DNA of 5,800 nucleotides, taken from assembly GCA_030642995.1 (NCBI GenBank), contig DAOWMR010000202.1, positions 1 to 5,800 on the forward strand, in the 5' to 3' direction. The stretch is from Spirochaetales bacterium (GTDB lineage: Bacteria; Spirochaetota; Spirochaetia; DSM-27196; SLST01). The notes beneath the pieces were generated by a model. That model was not told the origin of the DNA. It saw only the letters and a list, made by a program, of their open reading frames with translations, and did not search any database. Shown piece after piece: positions 1-5,800 of this stretch. Position numbers and translations under genes: made by a program. Numbering within the stretch: the first letter of the stretch is position 1; each line of letters begins with the position of its first letter.

Positions 1-71
1 ACCCTGACGATGCTGAATTCAAAGCTTACGCTATCATTGCACGTGTTCCGTTAGATTTCAATGAGGAATGA
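1..71 (+). CDS. C-terminal tail of an unidentified gene entering from the left edge
   Basis: The frame that starts at base 3 is open to a TGA at 69-71 and encodes 22 residues ending in VPLDFNEE. The composition is protein-like (alternating charged and hydrophobic residues), whereas the other two forward frames give a stop almost at once or a less natural peptide. The reading is too short to assign a family, and I do not recognise it. Its stop lies inside the end of the convergent carboxypeptidase gene, giving a 21-bp tail-to-tail overlap (51-71). The stretch is visibly richer in A+T than the rest of the window and uses codons such as TTA and AAT that are rare in the neighbours. It could be a chance open frame; the upstream sequence would settle this. 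Confidence 0.42.
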   Translation, partial: PDDAEFKAYAIIARVPLDFNEE

Positions 72-902
72 CCAAAAGGCATCGGCATTCCCATCAACAA
101 ACTCGGTCAGATGTTGCTGGATGCCGGCAAAGAACTCCCGTTCCATCCGGGCGGCGACCTTTCCGATGTACCGGAAGTGCCAGCTCTCGTACGCGTAGCC
201 GGTGAGAGACTCGTATCCATCAGGGTAGGAGAGGGAAAAACCATATTTCCACGCGTTGGAGGCGATCCACCTCCCCGCTTCGGTTTTAGCGAACTCGTCG
301 CAGATACAACCGAAGTCAATTGCCGTGCCGAGTTGGTGCTGCGAGCTGCCCGGCTTCGCCGAGACACGGTCCGCCTCTTTCTGACCGAGTTGTTCAACCC
401 AGCGTCCGTAGAGCTGCTCCTGGTAGCTGTACGATCGATACGCTGACGATATCAGGAGCGTCACGCCCTCGGTCCTGGCTGCGTCCACCATTGCCAGGAG
501 GTCTGGGAGCACGATCCCGCGAAGGCGGTGCCCGGTCCGGCTGAGGTCCAGTCTGTCTGTATGGTCATCCATGTCAACCAGATCCTCCGGCGCATAGTCG
601 GCGGCGAGGGGGTGCTCCTTGTCCACGAGCCACGTCAGCTCTTCCGGCTGGGTCTTCAGACGTACGAGCTGATCCAGGAAGGCCGCCGGGTGCGCAAGAA
701 TCGAAGCCCGGTACTCTTGTGGCAGAGTGGAGGTGAGTTCCTCAAACTCGGTCTTCGAGAAGGAGAACGAGGGGTGAAAGGCGGTGCCGTCGGAGGTCTG
801 CTCTTGTCCTGGATCGGTAACCTCTGCATCCCGCCCCGAGCACGCGCCAAGAAGCAGCACGAGGCCGATGAGGATCACGATAGAAACGCGGAGGTCGGGC
901 AT
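51..902 (-). CDS. Lipoprotein D-alanyl-D-alanine carboxypeptidase, peptidase family M15B (VanY/DacB-like)
   Basis: This is a 283-residue zinc peptidase predicted to remove the terminal D-Ala from peptidoglycan stem peptides outside the cytoplasmic membrane. Residues 1-21 form a lipoprotein signal peptide: a short charged start, a hydrophobic stretch rich in I, L and V, and a lipobox LLGAC with Cys21 as the lipidation site. A polar linker follows, and the catalytic domain fills roughly residues 125-265. Visible family motifs are SAYRS (153-157), the SxHxxGxAxD zinc motif (Ser187 to Asp196, with His189 and Asp196 as ligands) and ESWH (Glu239 as catalytic base, His242 as third ligand), so the active site looks intact. 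The frame extends upstream to a TTG at 953 inside lon, but the ATG at 902 puts the signal peptide at the N-terminus and is preferred. A weak GGA lies 6 bases before it. The 10-bp gap after the lon stop suggests cotranscription and possible translational coupling. Substrate choice (D,D- versus L,D-peptide) cannot be told from sequence alone. Confidence 0.9.
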   Translation of the reverse strand: MPDLRVSIVILIGLVLLLGACSGRDAEVTDPGQEQTSDGTAFHPSFSFSKTEFEELTSTLPQEYRASILAHPAAFLDQLVRLKTQPEELTWLVDKEHPLAADYAPEDLVDMDDHTDRLDLSRTGHRLRGIVLPDLLAMVDAARTEGVTLLISSAYRSYSYQEQLYGRWVEQLGQKEADRVSAKPGSSQHQLGTAIDFGCICDEFAKTEAGRWIASNAWKYGFSLSYPDGYESLTGYAYESWHFRYIGKVAARMEREFFAGIQQHLTEFVDGNADAFWSFLIEI

Positions 903-912
903 TCGGCGTCCG

Positions 913-3264
913 TTACCTGAAAATGAGTTCAAGTACTTCATCCATCTTCTCAACCGGATGGAAGGTGATGCCCTTCCTGACGTTGTCGGGGATATCGTCC
1001 AGATCCCGTTCGTTCTGTCTCGGAATGATGATATCCTTCAGCTTGTGGCGGCGGGCGGCAATGGTTTTCTCCTTGAGTCCGCCGATTGGGAGTACCTGTC
1101 CGGTCAACGACAGCTCTCCGGTCATCCCGAACCGCGGACGGATTCTCTTCTTCGTCGCAAGTGAGATCAGGGCGCTCGCCATGGTTATGCCGGCGCTTGG
1201 TCCGTCTTTCCGTATTGCTCCTGCCGGGATGTGGAGATGCACGTGTCGCGTCTCCCACCACTCTGCGTCAATTCCCATCTCGGCGGTGATCTTGCGTGCA
1301 AAAGTGTACGCGATACCGGCAGACTCCTGCATGACTTCACCCAACTGTCCGGTCAAGCGGAAACCTCCGTCGCCGGGATTGCTAACCGCTTCGATGATGA
1401 GCACATCACCGCCGAAGGGCGTCCAGGCGAGTCCAATTGTCATTCCCGGTTCCACGATTTTCTTCACTATCTCCTCAGCAAACACCGGCTTGCCGAGGAG
1501 TTCCTCGAGTTGTTCAACGTCGATTGAGAACGGTGGCGCCGCCTCTTCCATGACCATGCTGCGTGCCAGTTTGCGATGGATCTTGTCCAGGGCCTTCTCG
1601 TAGTTGCGCATGCCCGCTTCCCGCGCGTAACCGTTGCTGATTGCGTGCAGTGCGCGCGCGGTGTACTTCACGCTCTTGCGATCGATTCCGGACCGCTTGA
1701 GACTGCGCGGGATGAGAAACTTGCGAGCAATAGCCACCTTTTCGTCGTCAATGTAGCCGGCGAGTCGGATGACCTCCATTCGATCCAGGAGCGGGAGCGG
1801 GATGGCGTCCAGTGTGTTTGCGGTCACCACGAAGAGGATGTTTGAAACGTCAAAAGGTAGATCCAGGTAGTGATCACGGAACGCGACGTTCTGCTCGGGG
1901 TCCAGGACTTCAAGGAGGGCCGAGCTGGGGTCGCCCTGGTAGGAGACGCCGAGCTTGTCAATCTCATCGATCATGAAGACCGGATCCTTGGTCTTGACGA
2001 TTTTCAGACCCTGGATGATCTTGCCCGGCATCGCGCCGACGTAGGTGCGGCGGTGGCCCTTGATCTCGGCCTCGTCTCGCATGCCGCCCACCGAGAAACG
2101 GAAGAATTTCTTGCCGAGGGCCCGGGCAATTGAGTGACCAACCGAAGTCTTGCCGACGCCGGGAGGGCCGACGAGGCAGATGATGGAACCCTTGAAGTCC
2201 TTCTTCAGCTTGCGAACAGCCAGGTATTCCAGAATGCGTTCCTTCACGTCCTCCAGACCGTAGTGGTCGGCATCCAGGACGCGTTTTGCTTTCTGGATAT
2301 CCACATTGGGCGGCGGCGGATCGGTCCATGGAAGACTTACAATGGTGTCCAGGTAGTTTCGAGTCACGTGGTACTCGCTGGAGTTGGGGTCCATCAGGTT
2401 GAACTTCTCCAATTCGTTCTCTACCTGTTCGGCCACCTCGCCGGCAAGTTGTAGTCTGTCCAATGCGTCACGGATCTTCTGGTACTCGCTGCTCTTGCTG
2501 TCGGTCGGCATCCCCAATTCGTTCTTGATCGCCTTGAGCTCTTCCTTCAGGAAGTACTCGCGCTGGCTCTTTTCAATCTTCTCGGTTATCTGCTTCTGTA
2601 TCTTTTTTTGTATGCGCAGAAGTTCCTGCTCCCGCTTGATGTGGAGCAGGACAATTTCCATCCGGTCGTATACGTCGAGCGTTTCAAGGACTTTCTGCTG
2701 ATCATCCCGATCGATGTTGAGGATGCTGGTAATGAAGTCTGCGATCTTGCCCGGATGATCAATATTGACCATGTTCAACCGCATCTCTTCGGAGAAGAGG
2801 TTGTTGTTCTCAGAGACCTGCTTCATCTCGGCAATGAGACTGCGGGTGAGGGCCTTCACCTCATCGCTCGAGTCGTTCTGATCTTCCAGATACTCCACGG
2901 CGGCGACGATCGGTGGAGCTTCGTGAAGCATCTTCTTCATCCGAAACCGGCTCACCGTTGAGACGAAGATGTTGTAGCCGCCGTCGGGAAGGTTGATCTG
3001 CTTGACGATCTTCGCTGCAGTGCCCACCGGATACAGATCGTCTCCGGACGGCTCGTCACTCTCGTCGGTCCTGGTCAGGGCGAGTCCAATCACACTGTCG
3101 CCGCTTACCGCCTCTTCAATCGCCGCAATGTCCTGCTTGCCGGTGATCATCAGCGGCGTGAAAATCCCGGGAAAAATGGGCTTCCCCAGGAGCGGTATGA
3201 CGACGAGACGATTTGGCAAGACGCGGTCTGCCGGGATTATCATCCTTTCAGTTTCGTTGTCCAT
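913..3264 (-). CDS. lon: ATP-dependent Lon protease (endopeptidase La)
   Basis: This cytoplasmic AAA+ protease of about 783 residues (E. coli Lon has 784) degrades misfolded and short-lived regulatory proteins as a homohexamer. Domains in order are the N-terminal substrate-binding LON domain (about 10-200), a charged coiled-coil linker rich in K, E and Q (about 205-290), the AAA+ module (about 310-570) and the S16 protease domain (about 590-783). Visible motifs are Walker A GPPGVGKT (366-373), Walker B VFMIDEID (429-436), sensor-1 Asn483, the arginine finger in LLDRMEV (Arg495) and sensor-2 in REAGMRN (Arg553). The catalytic dyad is Ser690 in KDGPSAG and Lys733 in GGLKEK; the 43-residue spacing matches E. 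coli Ser679/Lys722. All key residues are present. The frame runs back to a TTG at 3321, giving 802 residues, but the ATG at 3264 follows an AGAGGA ribosome-binding site and starts the protein where the family starts. It is divergent from recO and probably leads a two-gene unit with the carboxypeptidase. No CIRCE heat-shock operator is visible upstream. Confidence 0.98.
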   Translation of the reverse strand: MDNETERMIIPADRVLPNRLVVIPLLGKPIFPGIFTPLMITGKQDIAAIEEAVSGDSVIGLALTRTDESDEPSGDDLYPVGTAAKIVKQINLPDGGYNIFVSTVSRFRMKKMLHEAPPIVAAVEYLEDQNDSSDEVKALTRSLIAEMKQVSENNNLFSEEMRLNMVNIDHPGKIADFITSILNIDRDDQQKVLETLDVYDRMEIVLLHIKREQELLRIQKKIQKQITEKIEKSQREYFLKEELKAIKNELGMPTDSKSSEYQKIRDALDRLQLAGEVAEQVENELEKFNLMDPNSSEYHVTRNYLDTIVSLPWTDPPPPNVDIQKAKRVLDADHYGLEDVKERILEYLAVRKLKKDFKGSIICLVGPPGVGKTSVGHSIARALGKKFFRFSVGGMRDEAEIKGHRRTYVGAMPGKIIQGLKIVKTKDPVFMIDEIDKLGVSYQGDPSSALLEVLDPEQNVAFRDHYLDLPFDVSNILFVVTANTLDAIPLPLLDRMEVIRLAGYIDDEKVAIARKFLIPRSLKRSGIDRKSVKYTARALHAISNGYAREAGMRNYEKALDKIHRKLARSMVMEEAAPPFSIDVEQLEELLGKPVFAEEIVKKIVEPGMTIGLAWTPFGGDVLIIEAVSNPGDGGFRLTGQLGEVMQESAGIAYTFARKITAEMGIDAEWWETRHVHLHIPAGAIRKDGPSAGITMASALISLATKKRIRPRFGMTGELSLTGQVLPIGGLKEKTIAARRHKLKDIIIPRQNERDLDDIPDNVRKGITFHPVEKMDEVLELIFR

Positions 3265-3267
3265 GGG

Positions 3268-3273
3268 TCCTCT
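3268..3273 (-). promoter_or_regulatory. Ribosome binding site of lon (decides the start)
   Basis: AGAGGA read on the minus strand is followed by CCC and the ATG at 3264. The spacing is a little short but usable. The alternative TTG start at 3321 has no comparable site, so this element favours the shorter protein. Confidence 0.6.
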
Positions 3274-3285
3274 ATCTTCGTAGTG

Positions 3286-3291
3286 TATAAT
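3286..3291 (+). promoter_or_regulatory. Candidate -10 element (TATAAT) for recO
   Basis: The hexamer is a perfect sigma-70 -10 match. Transcription would begin near 3298 and leave a leader of about 45 bases before the GTG at 3343. The -35 region is weak: the best nearby match, TTGTCC at 3257-3262, is 23 bp away. If this is the real promoter, a GTG start at 3283 for recO would lie upstream of the transcript, which supports the 3343 start. Confidence 0.4.
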
Positions 3292-3342
3292 AGCGTATGC
3301 ACCCGCCTCTCGTGGAGTCAAGGTAGATCGGATCTCAAAGTC

Positions 3343-4116
3343 GTGAATCGAAGTTACTCAACCGAAGCAATCGTCCTCCGTACCAGCCGAATTGGTGAAA
3401 TCCACCGCGGCGTCGTCATGTTCACTCCGGGTGAAGGTCTTGTCCGCGCAATTGCCCATGGCGCCAACACTGCAAGAGGGAAACTGCGCGGCTCCACCGT
3501 CCCGTTCTGTTCCGGACGGGCCTATCTCTACACCAACCCGGCCACGCAGTCCACGAAAATCACCGACATGGATGCGACCGAGTTCTTCTCAGGCATCCGG
3601 GGCGACCTCAAGAAGTTCTACACCGCGAGTCTGTGGGCGGAACTGATTCTCAAGACATTCGCGTCCGGCGGTGCGACAGCCGGTCTGTACATCCTCTTCC
3701 GTTCCGCCCTCGCGGAACTGAACCAACGGCCGGTCGCGGCAGCGGACCTCGTTTCGGTACAGTTCATCTGGCGTTTCCTGGGGTTCTCCGGTTTCCGACC
3801 GGATTTGAACGTCTGCGCCTGTTCCGGTGAGCTTCTATCGCCGGAAACATCCGTCTACTATTCAAGAACGGAGGACGGGTTCTGCGCGGAGAGTCACGTA
3901 TCGGCGGAGCTCGATGCCGGGGAGCCAATGATCCAGTGGTCGTCGGGCGCGCTGGCATACCTCCGATACACCACCGATCTATCGCTCGCAGAGGCGCTCC
4001 GCGCCGCACCTCCGGCCGATGCCGTGCCCGCGATCAAGCGGGTTCTCTATATGATCATTCAGGACCTCGTTGAGGCCCCGCTCAACACAATCCGCACCGG
4101 TTCCGGCATTATCTGA
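3343..4116 (+). CDS. recO: DNA repair protein RecO
   Basis: RecO, with RecR (and RecF), loads RecA onto SSB-coated single-stranded DNA in RecFOR gap repair. The predicted product has 257 residues, normal for the family. Residues 1-80 form the OB-fold, with the typical start (Y-S-T-E-A-I-V-L-R-T followed by an IGE turn), a FTPGEGLVRAIAHGA stretch and an RGKLRG basic patch. Residues about 85-250 form the alpha-helical C-terminal domain, containing the family-like FIWRFLGFSGFRPDLNVC segment (141-158). The zinc-binding region is degenerate: Cys158 and Cys160 are in CxC spacing rather than CxxC, and in the second half only Cys181 remains of the usual pair. The GTG at 3343 is chosen because it begins exactly where the family begins; the frame extends to a GTG at 3283 with an unconvincing N-terminus. 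No strong ribosome-binding site is seen (a GGA lies 10 bases upstream). It ends in an 8-bp convergent overlap with the HAD gene. Confidence 0.88.
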   Translation: MNRSYSTEAIVLRTSRIGEIHRGVVMFTPGEGLVRAIAHGANTARGKLRGSTVPFCSGRAYLYTNPATQSTKITDMDATEFFSGIRGDLKKFYTASLWAELILKTFASGGATAGLYILFRSALAELNQRPVAAADLVSVQFIWRFLGFSGFRPDLNVCACSGELLSPETSVYYSRTEDGFCAESHVSAELDAGEPMIQWSSGALAYLRYTTDLSLAEALRAAPPADAVPAIKRVLYMIIQDLVEAPLNTIRTGSGII

Positions 4117-4603
4117 CGGTTGGAACGAATCTGCCCTCAAGGGCATGGAGTTGGGCCATGGCGCTCTCCGTGTCCGTGTAGCGGATGAACACTCCTCCAG
4201 CCGCTTCAAATTTCTCTCTCAGAGACTCGCGATCATCAATCAGCACCGCCACAGCATGTGCAGGCACGGCCTTTCCGGCTCTGGAGTGCTTCTCGCGGCT
4301 CATGCAGGTGATGACAGGTATTTCCGGGCCAAGCTCACGAGTGCACCACTCGCGTTTCTGTGGCTCGGCCCACCTTCCGAGCGGCAAGCCCGTCAGTATC
4401 GTCGGTTGGAGGGAGCGCACCTGCGCCCATAGCCTCCGACCATCGGCCAGCCAATCGAGATTGTCGTAGAAGCTCGGGGTGCGGGCCAGCTGAGGCCACA
4501 TCACGCGCGGACTCTGCTCGTGCGGAAGGGATCCGGTGACCACGTGAACACCGGAATCGAAATCGACCAGCACGCCGTCCATGTCAACAAAGAGGCAGTA
4601 CAT
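4109..4603 (-). CDS. HAD-superfamily phosphatase, 5'(3')-deoxyribonucleotidase-like (NT5C type)
   Basis: This is a 164-residue cytosolic HAD hydrolase. Motif I is FVDMDGVLVDFD with nucleophile Asp7 and acid/base Asp9; motif II is the Thr in ILTGLP (Thr71); motif III is probably Lys105 in SREKH; motif IV is LIDDR (Asp123, Asp124). A short FYDNLDWLADGRRLW cap-like segment and the WCTRELGPEIPVI stretch resemble the NT5C family, whose members dephosphorylate pyrimidine deoxynucleoside monophosphates. The exact substrate is inferred, and a generic HAD phosphatase remains possible. The frame extends upstream to a GTG at 4690 and another ATG at 4624, but residues before the ATG at 4603 (cysteine- and histidine-rich) do not look like part of the fold. 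There is no Shine-Dalgarno before 4603, which fits the leaderless promoter noted just upstream. The gene is divergent from the nucleoside phosphorylase, a plausible pathway partner, and converges on recO with an 8-bp overlap. Confidence 0.8.
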   Translation of the reverse strand: MYCLFVDMDGVLVDFDSGVHVVTGSLPHEQSPRVMWPQLARTPSFYDNLDWLADGRRLWAQVRSLQPTILTGLPLGRWAEPQKREWCTRELGPEIPVITCMSREKHSRAGKAVPAHAVAVLIDDRESLREKFEAAGGVFIRYTDTESAMAQLHALEGRFVPTVR

Positions 4604-4609
4604 GGGGGG

Positions 4610-4638
4610 AAAATAGTGGTGCATCCGTGCCGTGGCAA
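4610..4638 (-). promoter_or_regulatory. Candidate sigma-70 promoter of the HAD phosphatase gene
   Basis: On the minus strand TTGCCA (4638-4633, 5 of 6 to consensus) is followed after exactly 17 bp by TATTTT (4615-4610, 4 of 6). Only six bases, all C, separate the -10 box from the ATG at 4603, so the expected transcription start falls at or next to the start codon. This would give a leaderless mRNA and agrees with the absence of a ribosome-binding site there. It is consensus matching only. Confidence 0.45.
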
Positions 4639-4704
4639 TGGCCGCGTTCGGGGTCGTTACACACCGCTTGAAGCACCAGCACCAAACCACCAGTAGTGTT
4701 CATC

Positions 4705-4710
4705 GGAGGG
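4705..4710 (+). promoter_or_regulatory. Ribosome binding site of the nucleoside phosphorylase (decides the start)
   Basis: GGAGGG lies 5 bases before the GTG at 4716, close to ideal spacing. It is 23 bases before the ATG at 4734, too far to serve that codon. It is the strongest Shine-Dalgarno in the window. No convincing promoter for this gene is visible in 4604-4704. Confidence 0.65.
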
Positions 4711-4715
4711 CACTT

Positions 4716-5800
4716 GTGTTATTCTCGCTCGACATGAGGGCAGTAGATCTCATTGTCAAGAAACGTAACGGTATGTCCGTGGGCGCGGACGAAATTCAAT
4801 TTCTCATTGACGGCTATGTGAGTGGTGAGATTCCGGATTATCAGATGGCCGCGTTTATCATGGCTGTCTATTTCAAGGGCATGAACGGTTCGGAGTCGGG
4901 TGCGCTGACCCGGGCCATGATTGATTCCGGTACAACTATGGACCTCGCCGGCCTCCCGGGTCCGCTGGTGGACAAACACTCTACCGGGGGAGTAGGAGAC
5001 AAGGTTTCCCTCATCCTCGCGCCCATCGCGGCGGCGTGCGGCTTGCAGGTGCCCATGATGAGCGGACGGGCACTTGGTCACACCGGCGGAACCCTGGACA
5101 AGCTCGAGAGTATCACCGGCTATGGGACCGGGATGGACACCGCTCGGTTCAAATCGATCATCGGAAGCTGTGGCTACGCGATGACCGGTCAGAGCGAGGA
5201 TATCGTTCCCGCTGATCGGCTCCTCTATGCGCTCCGCGATGTCACCGGCACGGTGGAGTCGGTTCCGCTCATCACGGCAAGCATCATGAGCAAGAAGTTC
5301 GCCGAGGGTGCCCAGGCCCTCGTCTTTGATGTGAAGAGTGGGTCGGGTGCGTTCATGAAGACCCTGGACGATTCACGTCGATTGGCTGAATCGCTGATAG
5401 ACACCGGGAAGAGCCTCGGGCGCTCGGTTGTCGCAGTGATAACGCGCATGAGCGAACCGCTCGGCTACATGGTGGGAAACTTCCTGGAGGTTGTAGAATC
5501 CGCCTACTGTCTGATGGGTGACCGGGCGCCGGAACACTTCCGTTACCCGCATGACCTCATGACTGTGACCTTGCGACTGACCGCGTGGATGCTCGTTGCC
5601 GGAGGCGTTGCCGAAGATGCGGCTGCGGCAGAGTCCCGCTGTCGGGAGGCACTAGCGGACGGATCGGCGTACGAGCGGTTCCGTTGCAACGTTTCGGCGC
5701 AGGGGGGTGATCCCGACCGCCTCGAGTCTGAGCTGGATACTCGCCGTGCTCCGATTGCAGAGCGGATTATGGCCGATCGCGATGGATTTGTGACCGAGAT
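4716..5800 (+). CDS. deoA: Thymidine / pyrimidine-nucleoside phosphorylase (partial, runs off the right edge)
   Basis: The enzyme reversibly phosphorolyses thymidine (and possibly uridine or deoxyuridine) to free base and (deoxy)ribose-1-phosphate in the cytoplasm. Counting from the ATG at 4734, 355 codons are present; members have about 430-440 residues, so some 80 C-terminal residues are missing. The alpha domain begins MRAVDLIVKKRNG; the phosphate-binding loop is KHSTGGVGDK (81-90); the family signature is SGRALGHTGGTLDKLE (110-125). Substrate residues Arg168, Ser183 and Lys187 match E. coli Arg171, Ser186 and Lys190 in spacing, and His82 matches His85. Met108 occupies the place of E. coli Met111, where pyrimidine-nucleoside phosphorylases such as that of Bacillus carry Lys, so thymidine phosphorylase specificity is favoured. 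The GTG at 4716 is chosen because of the GGAGGG site before it and adds six residues (MLFSLD) to the usual family start; the ATG at 4734 has no ribosome-binding site. The gene is divergent from the nucleotidase-like gene. Confidence 0.94.
   Translation, partial: MLFSLDMRAVDLIVKKRNGMSVGADEIQFLIDGYVSGEIPDYQMAAFIMAVYFKGMNGSESGALTRAMIDSGTTMDLAGLPGPLVDKHSTGGVGDKVSLILAPIAAACGLQVPMMSGRALGHTGGTLDKLESITGYGTGMDTARFKSIIGSCGYAMTGQSEDIVPADRLLYALRDVTGTVESVPLITASIMSKKFAEGAQALVFDVKSGSGAFMKTLDDSRRLAESLIDTGKSLGRSVVAVITRMSEPLGYMVGNFLEVVESAYCLMGDRAPEHFRYPHDLMTVTLRLTAWMLVAGGVAEDAAAAESRCREALADGSAYERFRCNVSAQGGDPDRLESELDTRRAPIAERIMADRDGFVTE

Larger units (their letters stand above)
3265..3342. promoter_or_regulatory. 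Divergent lon/recO intergenic region with candidate promoters
   Basis: This 78-bp spacer must hold the promoters for both genes unless recO is read from an upstream transcript. On the + strand a perfect TATAAT (3286-3291) sits about 52 bp before the recO start, but no good -35 box lies at normal distance. On the - strand there is a TTGACT (3321-3316) followed 18 bp later by a poor TACGCT (3297-3292); a better-looking TATTAT (3292-3287) is 23 bp from that -35, which is too far. The candidate -10 elements for the two directions therefore overlap around 3286-3297. I see no CIRCE or other palindromic heat-shock operator. This is inference from consensus matching only. Confidence 0.45.

Noticed and set aside
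15..27. Adjacent EcoRI (GAATTC) and HindIII (AAGCTT) hexamers, suggesting a vector polylinker at the left edge
   Set aside because: The rest of the stretch shows no other polylinker sites, and a protein-like frame runs through it and into the overlap with the next gene. Chance is the simpler explanation.
913..3264. Many open frames of 60-226 codons antisense to or out of frame with lon
   Set aside because: They follow the codon periodicity of lon, encode low-complexity Arg/Ser/Pro-rich or otherwise unnatural proteins, and show no recognisable domain.
3283..3342. N-terminal extension of RecO from a GTG at 3283
   Set aside because: The extra 20 residues do not resemble the family and would overlap the perfect -10 element; no ribosome-binding site precedes this GTG.
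3265..3360. CIRCE-type or other inverted-repeat heat-shock operator upstream of lon
   Set aside because: No TTAGCACTC/GAGTGCTAA pair or comparable palindrome is present.
4132..4145. Hairpin TGCCC-TCAA-GGGCA as a terminator for recO
   Set aside because: The stem has only 5 bp, no T-run follows on either strand, and it lies inside the coding part of the opposing HAD gene.
4604..4690. N-terminal extension of the HAD protein from the GTG at 4690
   Set aside because: The added residues are rich in Cys, Trp and His, lie before the conserved first strand carrying the nucleophile, and have no ribosome-binding site. They would also cover the candidate promoter.
4720..4725. TATTCT as a -10 box for the phosphorylase gene
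   Set aside because: It lies downstream of the ribosome-binding site and start codon, and no -35 match occurs at proper distance.
4719..5081. Minus-strand open frame of 120 codons inside the phosphorylase gene
   Set aside because: The opposite strand encodes clear thymidine phosphorylase motifs throughout; this frame is their shadow.

Overview
The window is compact bacterial chromosome, roughly 55-60% G+C by eye, with five well supported genes, the tail of a possible sixth, and almost no spare DNA. Content is mostly housekeeping: proteolysis, cell wall, recombination repair and pyrimidine nucleotide turnover. There are no rRNA or tRNA genes, insertion sequences, CRISPR repeats or phage genes that I can recognise. 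The style of the Lon N-terminus (an IFPGIFTPLMI stretch) and of RecO looks to me like a free-living spirochaete (Spirochaetota). That is an impression from family memory, not a demonstrated placement.

Layout. Bases 1-71 carry, on the + strand, what looks like the last 22 codons of a gene entering from the left. Its end overlaps the end of a convergent minus-strand gene (51-902) for a lipoprotein D-Ala-D-Ala carboxypeptidase of peptidase family M15B. That gene lies 10 bp downstream of lon (913-3264, minus), so the two are probably one transcript. A 78-bp divergent spacer (3265-3342) separates lon from recO (3343-4116, plus). The end of recO overlaps by 8 bp the end of a minus-strand HAD-fold phosphatase resembling 5'(3')-deoxyribonucleotidases (4109-4603). 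A 112-bp divergent spacer (4604-4715) follows, then a thymidine/pyrimidine-nucleoside phosphorylase gene (4716 to beyond the right edge, plus).

How the genes may work together. Lon and the M15B enzyme share a likely transcript but no obvious pathway. The HAD phosphatase and the phosphorylase make biochemical sense as a divergent pair: one would dephosphorylate pyrimidine deoxynucleotides, the other would phosphorolyse the resulting deoxynucleoside to base and deoxyribose-1-phosphate. RecO loads RecA in gap repair and stands alone here.

I did not find a clearly new system. The points most worth a second look are the nucleotidase/phosphorylase pair, a good sigma-70-like promoter placed so that the HAD gene would be leaderless, a RecO whose zinc-binding cysteines are partly lost, and the two tail-to-tail gene overlaps.
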